Shown here: piece by piece, positions 50,701 through 63,860 of the stretch
Layout: the number at the start of each line of letters is the position of its first letter
Position numbering within the stretch: position 1 is the first letter of the stretch
NCBI GenBank assembly: GCA_023238725.1
Contig: CM041548.1
Coordinates: forward strand, 15,087,752-15,151,751
Reading direction: 5' to 3'
DNA length: 64,000 nucleotides
Source: Scortum barcoo
Taxonomy: Eukaryota > Chordata > Actinopteri > Centrarchiformes > Terapontidae
Notes under the pieces: model-generated
What the model was told of the DNA's origin: nothing
The model's database searches: none
Seen by the model: the letters and a program-made list of their open reading frames with translations, nothing else
Position numbers and translations under genes: made by a program

Positions 50701-53700
50701 ACGTGTTTAAAAGGTTGCTTAGTCTGGCCTGAGGTAACAAAAAGCTGGACGGACGTTAAACAGTGCTGAGGTGTACAAAATAGTTTTCCCATACAAACAA
50801 AGCATTTCGCATTACTGCATAATATGATACCATTTAGAAGGGAGGGCAGTGTAAATTGACCCCACCTTACCTACATACCACACACGCAGGTCACTGGGTG
50901 TGAACAGGCCACAGTACCTCCCTGATCCAACACTACTCTCTTGGTAGATGACGGTGTGGTCTTTCACTAGATATTATGATGTGCTGATACTAGAATAAAG
51001 CATGGGAAATATAATAGTGTCTGTGTGTATGTGTGTGCCATTAGTCTAATACTGTAAGTGAGCTTTTGTTGTGTGTGTGGTAAGCTTTGTCATTAGCCTG
51101 GCTGGGTTTTCTTTGAAACAGCAGGCAGCTGGCTGGTGTGAGAGGGAAACAGCTGGAGGGCCAGACATTTTTTTTTCCCCTTTATAAATGTTATGCGTGT
51201 CATTTAAATACAAATTCGAATGCATTGAAACTAGTTTCAGCTGAAATCGCCTCCTGCCGTTTCCCATGGTTCCATCACATTAAACTGATGAATATGGTCA
51301 TGAACGCCACAGCAAACACGTTAGAGGAGACACTGGAGTTGAATTGTGATTGACTTACATGAGCGTCTGACTCAATGTGAATGGTGTTGCCATTGGTGAC
51401 AGCTGGCTGGCTGCTGGGCACGTTGACTCTGAAGCCATTGACTGGATACTGGGGGAGAGAGCAGCGGCTTGTTAGTGGAGTTAGAGGTTAATTTTTCCTG
51501 CAAAAATACTAGAATGGTTGAGAGAGACCACTGTACTACAAAACACAGGCAGATAAAGGGAAGGATCTTCATCACTTTGACAGCACTTAAAGTTCTACAC
51601 TGTTCTATCTTAATTCAGTGGTTAAGGCTTGGTTTCTTTGAGCCAAGAAACTGTAGTATGTTAAATATAGAACTGAATTTATCTACACATATCCAGGTCC
51701 ACTAGGCCTCTCAGCTCATCAGAATAAGGGGTCCTGGTTGCTCAAAGTTCATGATTTGTGGTGACAAAGCTTTTGCTGTTGTGGCTCCATTTGGAGGTCA
51801 GATCAGCAAACTGCTTTTAAATCTCATCTCAAAACACTGTTTATTCTTAAAAATATTTTATTGATGCTTCCTTGCCCCTATGTGTTTTTATTTGTTGACT
51901 ATTTTTTCTTTATTTTAGTGCCTTATAAATAAAAATAAAAAGGTTTTACTTACTTACAGCCATTATATTTAACAACATGCAATCACAAATCACAGTCAAA
52001 ATGTTAAAACTTGATGTGATTGTCAGTTTTAAGTGTCATTTAGAAACTTTCATTGTGTTTGCCTGTGTTTCGTGAATATTTTTCTTATGTTTTCTTAAGT
52101 TGCTGTATGTTGAGCTCTCTCAGCTACAATAAAGCTAAAATAACCTTTTTTTTAGGCCTGGAACTAATTGTCTGTCAAGTATTTTTTTCCTCACTAATGA
52201 AATAAGTGTTTGGTTTATAAAATGGAACCAAAAAAATACTGGTCACAACCAACAATCCAGTTTTAAAACTTTTTAAACGTAATGTAAAGCGAGCGAAAAG
52301 CTTGTCTTTAGAGATGTAAAAGATGAATCTGGTATCAGGTTTGCTGTTAGTAATTTTCTGTCTGTTGACTTAACAATTGTTCATGTGATTATTTCAGGCT
52401 TAAAAAAACATGTTTAACTTTGTTGCAGAGGGTGTGTACCTTGTTGTTGTTGCCGTGCTGCCTCGCTGCCATCTGCTCCCTCAGCGTCTTCAGACAGTAC
52501 CTCACCTGCAAACAAAAACACATCAATCATCAAATGCTACCATGCCCTTCACCTTACTATCCCAAAAGAAACACACACGCTGTAGCGCTTCCACCAGCGG
52601 TTGAAAGTTGACTCATTGTCTAAAAGCGGCTGAGGGAAGTGTTGCTCAGATCCGTCCGTCACACACACACTGACCTCCTGAATCTGCGACACCTCGTCCG
52701 TCAGCATCCTCACACTCTCTCCCGCCTCTGAGCGGGATTCAAGGAAAACCTGGACAACACGACGGCGGTGGCGCGTTAGATAAAAGGTGTGAGCTCACAA
52801 ACAGTGCAACAGATACGCAGGAAGGATGGGCCGGCTCGCACATGCAAACACCTGCACAAATAAACACAGTCACATACCTTGATGACTTCAACTTTTTCTT
52901 CGGTGGGGGAGATGAGTTCAAGTATTTCTTCCTGCTCTTCTGGTTTCTGCGGCAGAACTACTGCTATGCTGCTCTCCTACATTCAGTCAAAAAATAAAAC
53001 AAGTTTGCTAAATGTCCCAACCTGAACTTGTTTTTCTTCCATTCAGCGAACAATGTGAGAAAATGGTGATCCTCTTTCATTTTGTACCTTGTTGCTGGGC
53101 TGCTCGGGGGCCCAGGATGATTGATCTTGTAGAGTGAGTCTAAGCCGCCTGCATCGGACCTGAAGTGAAAGAAAAGGGAACTGGATGACTAAATGTATGA
53201 GTGGAGGGGGATTGTGAGAATAACAGCCAATGAAGAGAAAGGAGAGGGGCTCAAAATGAAAGTCGGTGAGAGAGGAGGGTGGAGCAGAGGAACAGAAGGG
53301 TTCTTTTAGCCATAAAACTTCCCCATGCTGACGTTCCTCTGTGGATGCCACACAGAAAGACAGTAAAGCCTAGCAACCGACGGTGAGGAGACATTTCCAT
53401 TGCATCCTCCGGGCAAAGTCTGGTGGTTTTTACTAACCACTGCTCACTGGAGAAAATTGAACCAGCCGTGTCCAGCAGAGGCCAAAAATACCAACACCCA
53501 AAACATCTGTGATGGCTGAGTCACTGTTGCCTTGGCAACAAAAAACAATTTGTGGGAATTGCCTGTCACGCATCTTTCACAACTTCATAACAGTGTTTAT
53601 ATGAAATAGTTTGACCAACCACAACACAGAAATAAACACAGATGGTCTGACTTATTTTTGACCGACCAAATTGGGTGTTTATTCTATTGCATTTTATTCT

Positions 53701-56700
53701 TAGACATATGTACTCTGTATTATATAACTTTCTGTAGATATGTGTAGTCTATTGTTTCTGTTTTACTCTATTCTATTCTGTAAGTACAGTATGCATGTTC
53801 TATTTTAATTTATTTTATTCTGTTCTGTGGGTATATGAGGTATATGAGTGACATTGTTCATTTATTCAACTTATTTCCAGTGGCTTTTATATTCTTTACC
53901 TTCAATATTGGAGGTAATTTCTTTGTATCACTCATGTTTTTTTTTAAGTTGGCCTTTAACTGTGCCCTTTGTTTGGATCCTGACTTCCGTATAGTTCCTT
54001 TATTTGTCAGTAATAAGCGTTTTTTGATGGGGCACCTGCTTTTCCTGTATTGCTCACTTAATGACGTATCATATTTTCCTGATAACATGGAGACACCCTT
54101 TGATAATGACTGTAGGTTTTCAATGGAAGTGCATGGTGTTTTATGTTGATTGTAGCTATTTAGTTCACATCATAATCTATCCTTTGATTTGACTGATGTT
54201 ATTGACCTTTAGATTGGGGCCTGTAAGATCCTCTAGCAAGAATGTCCCCAAGTATGCATTAAAAAAGTATAACCTTTCCCCAAGGCGAACACATACTTAC
54301 TTTGACTGTACATAATCCTCTTTGGATACACCCCTTTAATTGTGTGAGTATGGTGTTGTGTTGCTTTTCCTCTGAATGTGCAAAGAAAACAAACCATTTG
54401 GCTCTTTGACAAATCAGGTGGAGGATAAACAGGTGAGTTATGTAACATGTCTGATCTTATCTTATCTTTTATGCTTAACGCTTATGCTTAATCCTCACCT
54501 CCGAGTGGTGTTCTGTGTTCTGTTTGTATGCATGTGTGTAGGTACATGCTCACATGTATGTCTCTGTATGTGGCATGTGGAAAATACTGTAGCTGTTGTG
54601 TCCACTGTGCCTCCACCCTACAGTACACAACTTAAAGACTGAGTCGATATTATCGGTCATTATTCAGGGTGGATGCCTATTAAAAAACCTCATGGGCCCC
54701 ATTTTTTTTCGCTTTGTGGTGATGCTGTGGGTGCTATGATCAGTAATTAAACTTTGTGTGGGCATCAGCTACAGAGTGAATTAGATAGGAATCAGACCAA
54801 GAGCCAAGCTGCACAAATGTCACATCATTTAAAAGCAAAAAAAGAAGCTGAACAGAATGTCCGGATGATGTCTCGACCGTAACTATCTTAACCTCTCTGC
54901 TGATTTTGTTTTTAATCTTGGATGGAAATATAACTTAATAAAAAAGCTGAGACAAAATATAATGACGATGTACCAAAAATACCCACTTAGAAGGCTAAAA
55001 CCAAGCTAAAACAAGTGACTATAATGTTGGATGTTGAGCTGTTTTTCTCCTATAGCTGTGTTGCAGAAAGGTGTTTACAGCTTTTGCTCACTGCTGTCAC
55101 ACTGATGGAAGCATTTTTTACTCATAAAAATGTGTTTTCCAGCACTGCCTTTTTATTTTCTGTCAGAGAGGTATTTTTACAAGTTTCACAGGCAGGTGAT
55201 ACTCCTGCATAGTATGTAAAATGCAAGAGAAACAGATGTCCCCTCCCCCTCCCGCCCAGTCTTACATCATGCTACAAGATATCGACAAGACAACACAAGA
55301 CGTTTTAATGTCACTTTGTTTGGACGATGTCACCCAGTACACTGCTGATATATTTTGTCACACGGCTCAAACCAATTGTACGCTCAATAAAGCCATTAAT
55401 TGCTCTCCGTGACAAAGATACCTGTCGTAACAATGTAAGAATGATAAAGAGGCTCTAGCAAGTTCTCTGCATACCACAGTCTGTTGTCATCTTTATGTGT
55501 GAAGATGATGCTGGGGTAATAACTTTAGCACGCACATGATTTAGTGACGCTACATGTGAGCCTGTCACATGTAGTTTACGCCTCAGAATCCTGAACATTA
55601 TCAATGAAAACAATCATATGCAAGAGTAGAACGTATCCCAGTCGGAATAATATATTTTGCAGTTGGGGCTTATAGATTCTGTTTCACAAAATCATCACAC
55701 AACAAACTCCAACCACTCCTTCTTTCCTGGGAAAAGCCCTATACTGTAACGTGACTGGCTTCTAAGTAACACCATGACCATGCAGTCATCTGGATACTCA
55801 TTAAAAGCCATCACTGGCTGAATGTTACATTTCTTGGCACAATAGTAACACTCTCAACAGAGGCCCAGAGTTGCAGTTGCAGTTATACGTTTGATGATAT
55901 TAAGCAACTAACTGTACATACTGAACATGTATGTTTATGGGGCTGCAAATTATTTATCTCTACATGAGATATCTCCAACTTTATTGTGTGTAGGGCTTCA
56001 GTCAAATGTCAAGAAAATGACTGAAACAGACTTCTTTATGTGTGTGTGTGCCACTGTGACAAAACACACCTGCATGTGAATGGAAGGGAGTAGTTAATAG
56101 TTTTAGAGTGTGTGTGTGATCATGCCTACTATAAGTCATGTCAACATACACACAGTATTGTATGGCTTAAGAACAAAGAAGGGCAACCCAGCACGTCACA
56201 TGTGGGTAGCACATTTGGTTACTTGCGTAAGCTGCTGCTTTGCGAGTCAAACACAGGCTAAATGGTTTAGCTTGAATGTCAGTCCTTTGTGTGTAATTGC
56301 AGCTTCTGAAAACCATCAGAGCTGCAGAGGCAGTGACAGACGGGCCAACATTTTACTCTGTGATCTGAGGGAGGGTTAGTTCAAGGGCTTCTCTCAAGAA
56401 GAGACACACAGAGGATTGTGGGACAGACACGCCCTGGGAGGCGCTCTCTGTACACAGCAACACAATGTTCTGCACCTTGACACACGCGATCTTTCTGTCT
56501 TTCTTTCTAAGCCTCTCCATAGACGTGTTTACATTTCAGACATGTGGCCAAGCTCATTCACAGAGCTTCAAAATAAACACAACTACAGGCTAGAGATAAT
56601 AATCTTTTCATTTCATGCTTTTTCATAGACAGACATCACAGGTAAGAATCTGCAAATGATAAATCATGAAATCTTCAAGCTGCACTTAATGCCTCTCAAG

Positions 56701-59700
56701 AGTTTCCTCCTTTCCATGGAAAAAAACTTGCATCACATTTTATGTTTGTAGAAACAGCATGAAACAGCATGTTTGGGAAAAACAAATCCAGCTAAGTGAA
56801 GACATTGCCCTCTTAAGATGATATCATATTAGTGAATGCTGAACAGCAAAGTACTCTCTGCTTATTGTCAACCAGATTTCAGACAAACAAAGAGTCTCAT
56901 ACATAATTACCTCAAAATCACTGACTGATCATGTTGCAGTCAAGAGGTCAACATCATAGCACCATAACAAAAAGCCCCAACCAAAGATTATGGATGAAAG
57001 AAAGGTTGGTTAGGAGCCGCTCCTACAAAATATGATTATTAGGCATCAAAACCACTAAATGGCCTGTACTTGTGATCATGTTCCAAGGTGAAATTATACA
57101 TTGAGTCACTTCATATTTTTATGGCCCTGGCCTGTCCAATTAAAATATAAAAAAAAAACTATTAACTGTTGTCAAGACCTAACATCTCTCACATCCATGT
57201 ACTGACAAGAAAGACACAGCGGACCCAAATTGGAAAATGTGTGCAATGAGGAATATGGTGGTGTTTTTATCTCGGGGTTATACTGCCATATCTCCTCAAC
57301 TTAATGCTTCCTCTGCTTTGTTCTAATTTGCTCTCTGCTGCAGAGACATGTGCAATCTGACACTTCTAATGTACATAATGCAACCAGCCCTTTTATGTGC
57401 TTTTATCTGTGCATTTACAGTGCCAAAAAATATCTGCCTTGAGTGTTGAGGCAAAGAGGGACAACCTTTTCAGCGCTGCTCCATTAGGCTTGTCTGTGCA
57501 GCTCATAGATGCTTCATTTCCATTTTTATGTCATTTCCCATCCAAAAGGATAAACCTTAAATTCACTAAGAAAACACAGAGCAACAAAAGGCTGCAGGGT
57601 TAAGTGATATACCTGGGTTTTCTTAACGCGTATCAACTCATTTCACAATACAATCAATCAATCTCCAGATGAAATAGATCTCATGAAAATCCTTTAGAGA
57701 TCATATCAACCGCAGTAACTGAGGTGTTCAGCTATTACAATTGATTGATGAATCTACATTCATCAGATTCTCATGAGGTTGATAAGATCAAAAGACAAAT
57801 CCTTAAATACCCAACGTCTTGCACAACACTGCACAAAAAGCCAGTTACCACCATGATCACTGTTTTGACATTATTTACCAGGTTTATCTGAGCCTCCAAT
57901 TCCCACGTTCGTACCTGATGAAAGTGTGTCCAAAGTGATATTAAATTGATATGACATTGACAGGTGTTAAACAGAGAGCAAAAAACTGTAGACGCCAGAA
58001 TGAAGCATTAAAACGTTCTGGTAAATGCTCTGGCACTGGAGGCACCTCTTCAGAGTGTCTTTTCACAAGTCAGCAGAGCAGTAAAGAGCTCTGAGTCTGT
58101 CCTCTGTCTTTAGTGTAGTAAGTAAAGTAAAGTAGTAAAGTAAGACTTCAACTAACTTTTTTACTTCATTTTCGTTGTTATTATGCCAAATGTTTTCTTG
58201 ATTGACTAATTAATGGCTTCATCTGAAAAATGCCAGAAATTATGGGAAATTGTCAGAATAATTTCCCATCGTTACATCTTCAAATGTCATGTTTTTTTAC
58301 TACTACACAAGAAAAAGAAAAGCAAATCCTCCTGATTGACATACTGGAACAAGGAAATGCTTTTTGCATTTAACTACCTCTGCAAATAATCTAAATATGA
58401 CTATTAGCTTCCGTTGATCGGATCAATTAATCGACTAATTGATCTGGATCTAAAGTACAGGAATTTGAAACCTAGCTGAGAAGAAGAAGGACAGCGAAGA
58501 CTTGGATCGTGAAATGGAGTGGACCAGAATGAGGTACAGTAGAGGAGATTTATCAGCTATCTCTGACGATCAGGTATTCTCGAAAACACCCTCCCCCTTC
58601 CCTAACAACACCGTGTATCAGATCACCAGTGCTGCATTAACTAATATGAAAAGAGCCAGTTACACATCTGTCCAACATGACTCATGTTTACTGATTTGGA
58701 GCTGATATCATTGCTTCACCTCAGTGTGCTCAGGAAATAAAAGCATCCTCATACCGTCAGTGACCTCCCACAATCAATACTGGACCACCCAGTTCCGGTG
58801 ATGGAAACAAACTCCTCCAGGACTGTTGGTTACAGATTTGAAGATGATATCATTACTGGACTGATGCTGCTGACTGATACAGAAGAACAACAGTGAACAC
58901 AGGATTGAGCAGACAGAGCTATAAATTCATGCACTAAATGACTAAACTCTTGTATATTCACTGATCGTAGGCCACTATTTGCACCAGTATCTAAATTCCC
59001 ATCCCAAGTGCCAACAGGGATTGCGGCAAAGTGTGAAATCCATCGATCTTGGAGTACAGTCAAAACAAAGTATTTTTACTTCCAAGCAACACAGCTATAA
59101 TACGGATGATAAGAGAAGCCATAAAATACTTAAAGCAACGTGATAACTTGTTGATATCAGCGGGTACCTCACCAAACCATCACACATCACACATGGTAAT
59201 TACAAAATCTTCCCTTCTGACTAATGCCAGCACTATGTGTCACCAAGGCAACAAAACTGAATCATTTTTCTACGGCACAAAAGGTAACTGACAAATGGGA
59301 GGTGACTCTAAAAAGTTTTAAAGTTGCTTTTTCTCTGATTAATTCAAAAGCCAAGTTTGCGTTCAGCTGGCCTGTAGCAAATAACATATAATAAAAATGA
59401 ACTCACACAAATTTAGACTGAACAAAATGATGTATGACTTTTTACTGCTGTATAAATCATGCTAATCTAATAAAGTGGAATGGTAAATAGATGCCTCTTT
59501 CCATATATATTTTTAAGTATCTCTTTTTGGATCAACCCGTGTGTGGGAAACTAGACCTTTTTTTGAATGACAAGTTCACCACAAGACATACACAAATGAA
59601 TCATAAAACCAAACACCTCACTGTTATTCATATGGCAGACAAAACTACAACCCCAAGTACCACCATGCACCTCACCCCGTACAGCCCAAATGCATACCTT

Positions 59701-62700
59701 TGACTTATCTCACTCAGGATCACTCCGATATCTACCTGGGCAGAGGAAGCTGCGGGGGGGACTCGTTGCGATGATGTTGAGGCAGCGGCGATACAGACTG
59801 TCTGCGCCTGTGTGACTAAGTGCGTGGGAAGCCACGGCTGTCTTGCCTTACATGGCTGGGTGAGGCTCCACCAGCTGCCCAACCCTTTTTTTCCTGCAGA
59901 TTGTTCTCCAGTCAGAGAGCTCCAGTGCCAGTCTGAGGAGGCACATGGTTATTAGCCTCCCCTGCAGGACTGCAAGGCCAAACACACAATGGAAAGAGCT
60001 GGCAGGAACATTTCTCCGGCAGATTACACACAGTCCTGAACAAAGACGTCTGTGGAAACTTGAGAGCCACATATTATCTTTGATCTTTGATATTATCATA
60101 TTAGTTTGATAATGGTAATCAGACTGAAGTGCATTTTTTTTTTGAATTGCTGTCATTTTTATCAAATAGCCTCTATCACTCTGAGTAAATGAGTGACCAG
60201 GTTAAACCTTGGTACTTAGCTAAAGCCCAAATGTATGCTGATATACACTAACATATATCACTGACCTACACGATAAGTGACCGGCAGATAAAACTGTGGG
60301 AATGAAGAGGGCTTCACTTATCTGCCACAGGGTGACAGTGGTAGGTAGCAGCACTCTGAGGAATGCGTGTTGCGAGTTACATAAGAGGGATTAATGAAGC
60401 ACCTTTATATAACAGTCACTGGCACGGTGAGCGTGTGCAGTGCAAACAAAACTGTGCAAACAAAAGTCAAATGCTACGGTCCAAATATGTTCATGTTTGT
60501 GGGTGTCCACGTATCTCCAGGTATCTGAAACCTTCTATGTTAAATGTCAAACAGTGAAATTATCTTAGCTCTAATAGTGCGATACTTTTATAGTTTCTAT
60601 AGTCTTTTCTGAGTATAAACTGAATCACTAGCAATATATGTTTTGGACTGTCAGTCGGACAAAACAAAGACATTTGAAGATCATCTTCGTCTCTGGGAAA
60701 CTGTGATGGGCATTTGTCATCACTTTCTGACATTTTATAGACCAAATTATGAGTTGCTTAATAAGCAAAATAACTTTGTTTTATATATAAAACTTCAAAA
60801 ATGAGATAAAAAATACCCATTGCTCTTTTACAGAACTTAATGGATTCCTTCAGATTGTTTGTTTTGTCAGACCAAAACCCAAAGATTTATAATGATATAA
60901 AACAGCTAAATACCTAAATGTATCACTTTTACGAGGCTGGAACCATTGACATCTTTACTAATAAATGATTTGAATGCTCAACCAAAATGGTCATTAATGA
61001 AGTACTGTCAGTTGAATAATAGTTAAATCTCTAGTGTATTTTATTTAAAATGCAGGGCATGATTTCTCACAGCTTCAGGTTTACGCAACACCATGTTATT
61101 TGTTCAGGATATTCGTGAATATTTATGGTTGCTTATCCTTTGTTGATATGTGAGCAGTACAAACATGCCATTTAACAATGTCTGCATCGTGCACAAAAGG
61201 CTTAGAGTGGACCCGTCTAATGTAGCCATGTAAGTCTACAGCAGAGTCGTCGGAAAACCCCACAACAAGCCAGCTGAGCTACTTTAATAATATCCTTGCT
61301 GGGACCACTGTTGCTCTTCCCAGCATGTTCTCACGCAATGATAGGAACACACATTAACTTAAAGACAATTTGTCAAGATGAGAAGAAAAAACACTTTTTC
61401 AGAAATGTGCTTTAGTCCCGGTGGAAGTTTTTCGCAGGCCAGGATGCAAAAGAGGTCAAGGCTCATGTATATATAGTGAGATCATAGGACTCATTGTACT
61501 TCACAGTTAGACCTGATGAAACCAAGCGTATCTGCATGGTGCTCTTTTTCACTGTTACAGTCAGTGATAGATGATTCGTCTAAACTGTAGGGCCAAGAAC
61601 AGGTCCTCCTTTAATCATTTATTATTTTTCGTTGTTGGAGCCCATCAAAACTGGCGGCTGCCAAAAATTTGAGTGCAACATGTATTAGTCTAGGCATGCC
61701 TATGAGTGCCTCCACTTCCTGCCAGATATCTGTATAAACAAATGATCTGTTTGTTCGTGCCCCACACTCTCACACACATATGCCATTACGACTGGACACA
61801 ACATTTATCAGCTCAGTGGCTTAGGCCAATGACTTCCTTCCTTTGTGATAAAAAAGTTATGTAATGTGCAATCTTTCATTTGACTAATTCTTATCCATGT
61901 GACTTTGGTAAGCAGCCATTACGCTACAGGGAAGTGCGTATTGACAACGCCGTGCTTCAAATTATGAAAGAGGTCATGTTAAGAGTCAGATAAATGTTAC
62001 TGAAATAAGACCAGGGCAGAAAAAGTAAATATCCTCTGATAAAGGAAGAAGAAACGAGGATACTGTTTCTGTTTAATCTCCTGAACAGCCAGTTGTGGCA
62101 CTTTTTTAAGGACTTCTTTGGAACTCCTGGCATAGAATTATCTGCGTATTCTACATTCCAGAATGTCAGGTCCAATTGTTTTCTCAGTGGCGGCTTAACG
62201 AAATAATTAATTTCACAATCAATGCAGTTATATAATGTCCTTAAATGTTACATTAAGCTATATAAAATGTGGCTGGAGGGCACAATTATTTCATTTTCCT
62301 CTAATGACGTTTGAAGCAGGCCATTCAGATCTCACTTGTTTCAACATATCAGTTCATTATTTAACAAGTTCAGGTATGCTGAGAAAGAGCAAAAAGTGCT
62401 GAACGCTGGCTTTTCGTCTCTGTGAAAACACACCACACATGATCTGATATGGGCAAAGGCAAAAAAGTAAGTTAAAAAGTGTCTTTGAAAGTGACATGCA
62501 CACAGTGACACTCTGTGGGTGAAGTTAATGATAAACATACCCAAGTGACGTCCAACTTATGCAACAATTAGCAGTTTTATTTCATCGTGAAGTTTTTTAC
62601 ATATAGTTATGGAATTCAGTGACCACTTGGCATTACTCTTATGTCTTTTCAGAGGACGGGGTCAAGTCATTTGATTTAAATTCAGCCACGTCTCCAAAGT

Positions 62701-63284
62701 ATTATAGAGGAAATCAAGTCACAGTGTACAATCAATAGCATCAGACTGATAAAATCCAGCCCGAGGCTCATGTCAGCCTCATACTGACATGAAAAGATAT
62801 TTATACTATCGTTATAAATAATATATCGATTTTTTTTTAACAATGTATTCTGACATCATGTGAAATCATGTAACATTTAATGGAAAAAGATTTTCTGTAT
62901 TTCTTATTACATAATCTTATTTCAAATGTCATAAAGACCTAATATATCTGTACAGGGAAAAACTTCACTTCTTATGGTCATATGGGAGAGTGGATATGTT
63001 CCCAACAGCGTAAACAGGGACAGTCCAAATATTAGTTGGACGATCTGCCAGTTATCTGCCATAGAAGGAGCAGACTGTCCTTGTAATAATACAGTCAGTC
63101 CAGAGGGAAACAGAAGGTGGATTTAAGTCCTTAGAAGCTCATCAACGAGGACCACAGACATATCTAAGTTGTTCATCTCGTGTTTGCGTGTTTGTTTGTT
63201 TGTAAAACATTTCAGATGGTTTCATTCATTTCTCACCTTGTTGTCTCCTCCATGATCCACAGTCCGCCGCGCGCCGCTGCTCAT
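47782..63284 (-). CDS. tuft1: Tuftelin 1
   Basis: Acidic coiled-coil protein first described in developing enamel but widely expressed; in mammals also tied to vesicle/cytoskeletal and desmosome-related functions. Minus-strand exons: 63284-63237, 53159-53088, 52976-52878, 52749-52675, 52505-52440, 51448-51359, 50576-50466, 49195-48972, 48709-48604, 48283-48200, 48069-47975, 47854-47782, giving 380 aa (human 390). Family blocks: RLRLTLQDQ (exon 2), VRYCLKTLREQM, then a long coiled coil from about 150 to 325 including KIHHLDDMLKSQQRKVR, MIEQLQNSRTVIQ and EKVAFLEAE, and the tail NREMHDHMEYF...KALPFIKVIE. The start MSSGARRTVDHGG lies in a GC-rich exon 10 kb upstream and is the least certain part; its phase fits exon 2. 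Confidence 0.93.
51750..51955 (+). mobile_element. Possible LINE 3'-end relic
   Basis: AACTGCTTTTAAATCTCATC and TCAAAACACTGTTTATT, followed by GTGCCTTATAAATAAAAATA, resemble the 3' end and tail of a fish L2-like retroposon. No reverse transcriptase remains. It lies in the tuft1 intron between 51449 and 52439. Confidence 0.35.
58140..58455 (+). mobile_element. hAT-like MITE relic
   Basis: Same family as 3074: GACTTCAACTAAC left end, AAATGCCAGAAATTATGGG, AGAAAAGCAAATCCTCCTGA, and a right end with CAATTAATCGACTAATTGAT. Diverged, without clear terminal repeats. Confidence 0.6.
60575..60780 (-). mobile_element. hAT-like MITE relic, reverse orientation
   Basis: The reverse complement reads AAAATGTCAGAAAGTGATG, CCCATCACAGTTTCCCAGAG and TCTTCAAATGTCTTTGTTTTG, the core of the family seen at 3074, followed by a TATTGCTAGTGATTCAGTTT region. 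It forms an inverted pair with the copy at 60838. Confidence 0.7.
60838..61045 (+). mobile_element. hAT-like MITE relic, forward orientation
   Basis: Contains GTTTTGTCAGACCAAAACCC, AAAGATTTATAATG, GAGGCTGGAACCATTGACAT and AGTTGAATAATAGTTAAATC, the right two-thirds of the family. The left part is missing or overwritten, and the inverted copy ends only about 60 bp away. Confidence 0.65.
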
Positions 63285-63741
63285 CTTCTCGGAGGAAAGT
63301 TCAGAAAGCGAAGACAAGAAATAAAAAAACAAAATAAATAAAAAACAAACAAAAAAACAGCGAGTTAAAGTAGAGTTGTCGACAGTGGCACCGGCTGTGT
63401 GTTTTCAGGCTTTACATCTCATCCTCCTGCTGCTCGCATGCGACTGTCGACAGCGAGGAGCCTCTGTCCGTCCGTCTGTAGGTCTGTCTGTCTCTGACTG
63501 CACTGTCGGTCTGCTCAGGTAGTAAAGTTGAACCCTGCAGCTCTTCAACACGCCTGCAGCTCATTTCGGAGGAATGTGCTGAACCATAAATCAGGACGGA
63601 GGGAGCTGAAGTTACTGAGGACATTATATGTATTTTCTTAATATAATGTTTTCAGTCTTTATTTACACATTTTCACATCTTGTGTCTCTTCACTTACAGA
63701 TTTAGCCTGTATACCAATGTATGTTTCATATATATCTGTTT
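63285..63741 (-). promoter_or_regulatory. tuft1: tuft1 5' UTR and promoter region
   Basis: GC-richer sequence directly upstream of the first tuft1 ATG, including an A-rich stretch (63325-63360) and a degenerate GTCTGTCC/GTCTGTCTG repeat at about 63465-63515. No TATA box is obvious on the minus strand. The transcription start is not resolved. Confidence 0.45.
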
Positions 63742-63860
63742 CAGTGGAGGAAAGAAACTAAGTACATTTACTCAGGTACTGTATTAAAGTAGAATTTTGA
63801 GGCATTTTATTTATCACACATTTATCTTGTTATTTCAGTTAGTAGTCACTTTGCAAATTC
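63742..63860 (+). mobile_element. Teleost 'AAGTACATTTACTCAAGTACTGTA' repeat, left part
   Basis: GTGGAGGAAAGAAACTAAGT, ACATTTACTCAGGTACTGTA and AAGTAGAATTTTGAGGCA match the well-known left end of a very abundant teleost non-autonomous DNA repeat, the same family as the relic at 18119. The rest fades out within 120 bp. Confidence 0.65.

Larger units (their letters stand above)
53160..63236 (-). other. tuft1: First intron of tuft1
   Basis: A 10-kb AT-rich intron, far larger than the others. It holds three MITE relics (58140-58455, 60575-60780, 60838-61045), ATTCT-rich low-complexity DNA (53690-53830) and a GC-richer patch at 59730-59882 that ends in a splice donor. I found no open frame with family resemblance and no RNA gene on either strand. 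Confidence 0.6.

Noticed and set aside
53835..54149. 104-codon hydrophobic open frame in tuft1 intron 1
   Set aside because: Phe-rich from T-rich DNA, no family resemblance, no splice or promoter context.
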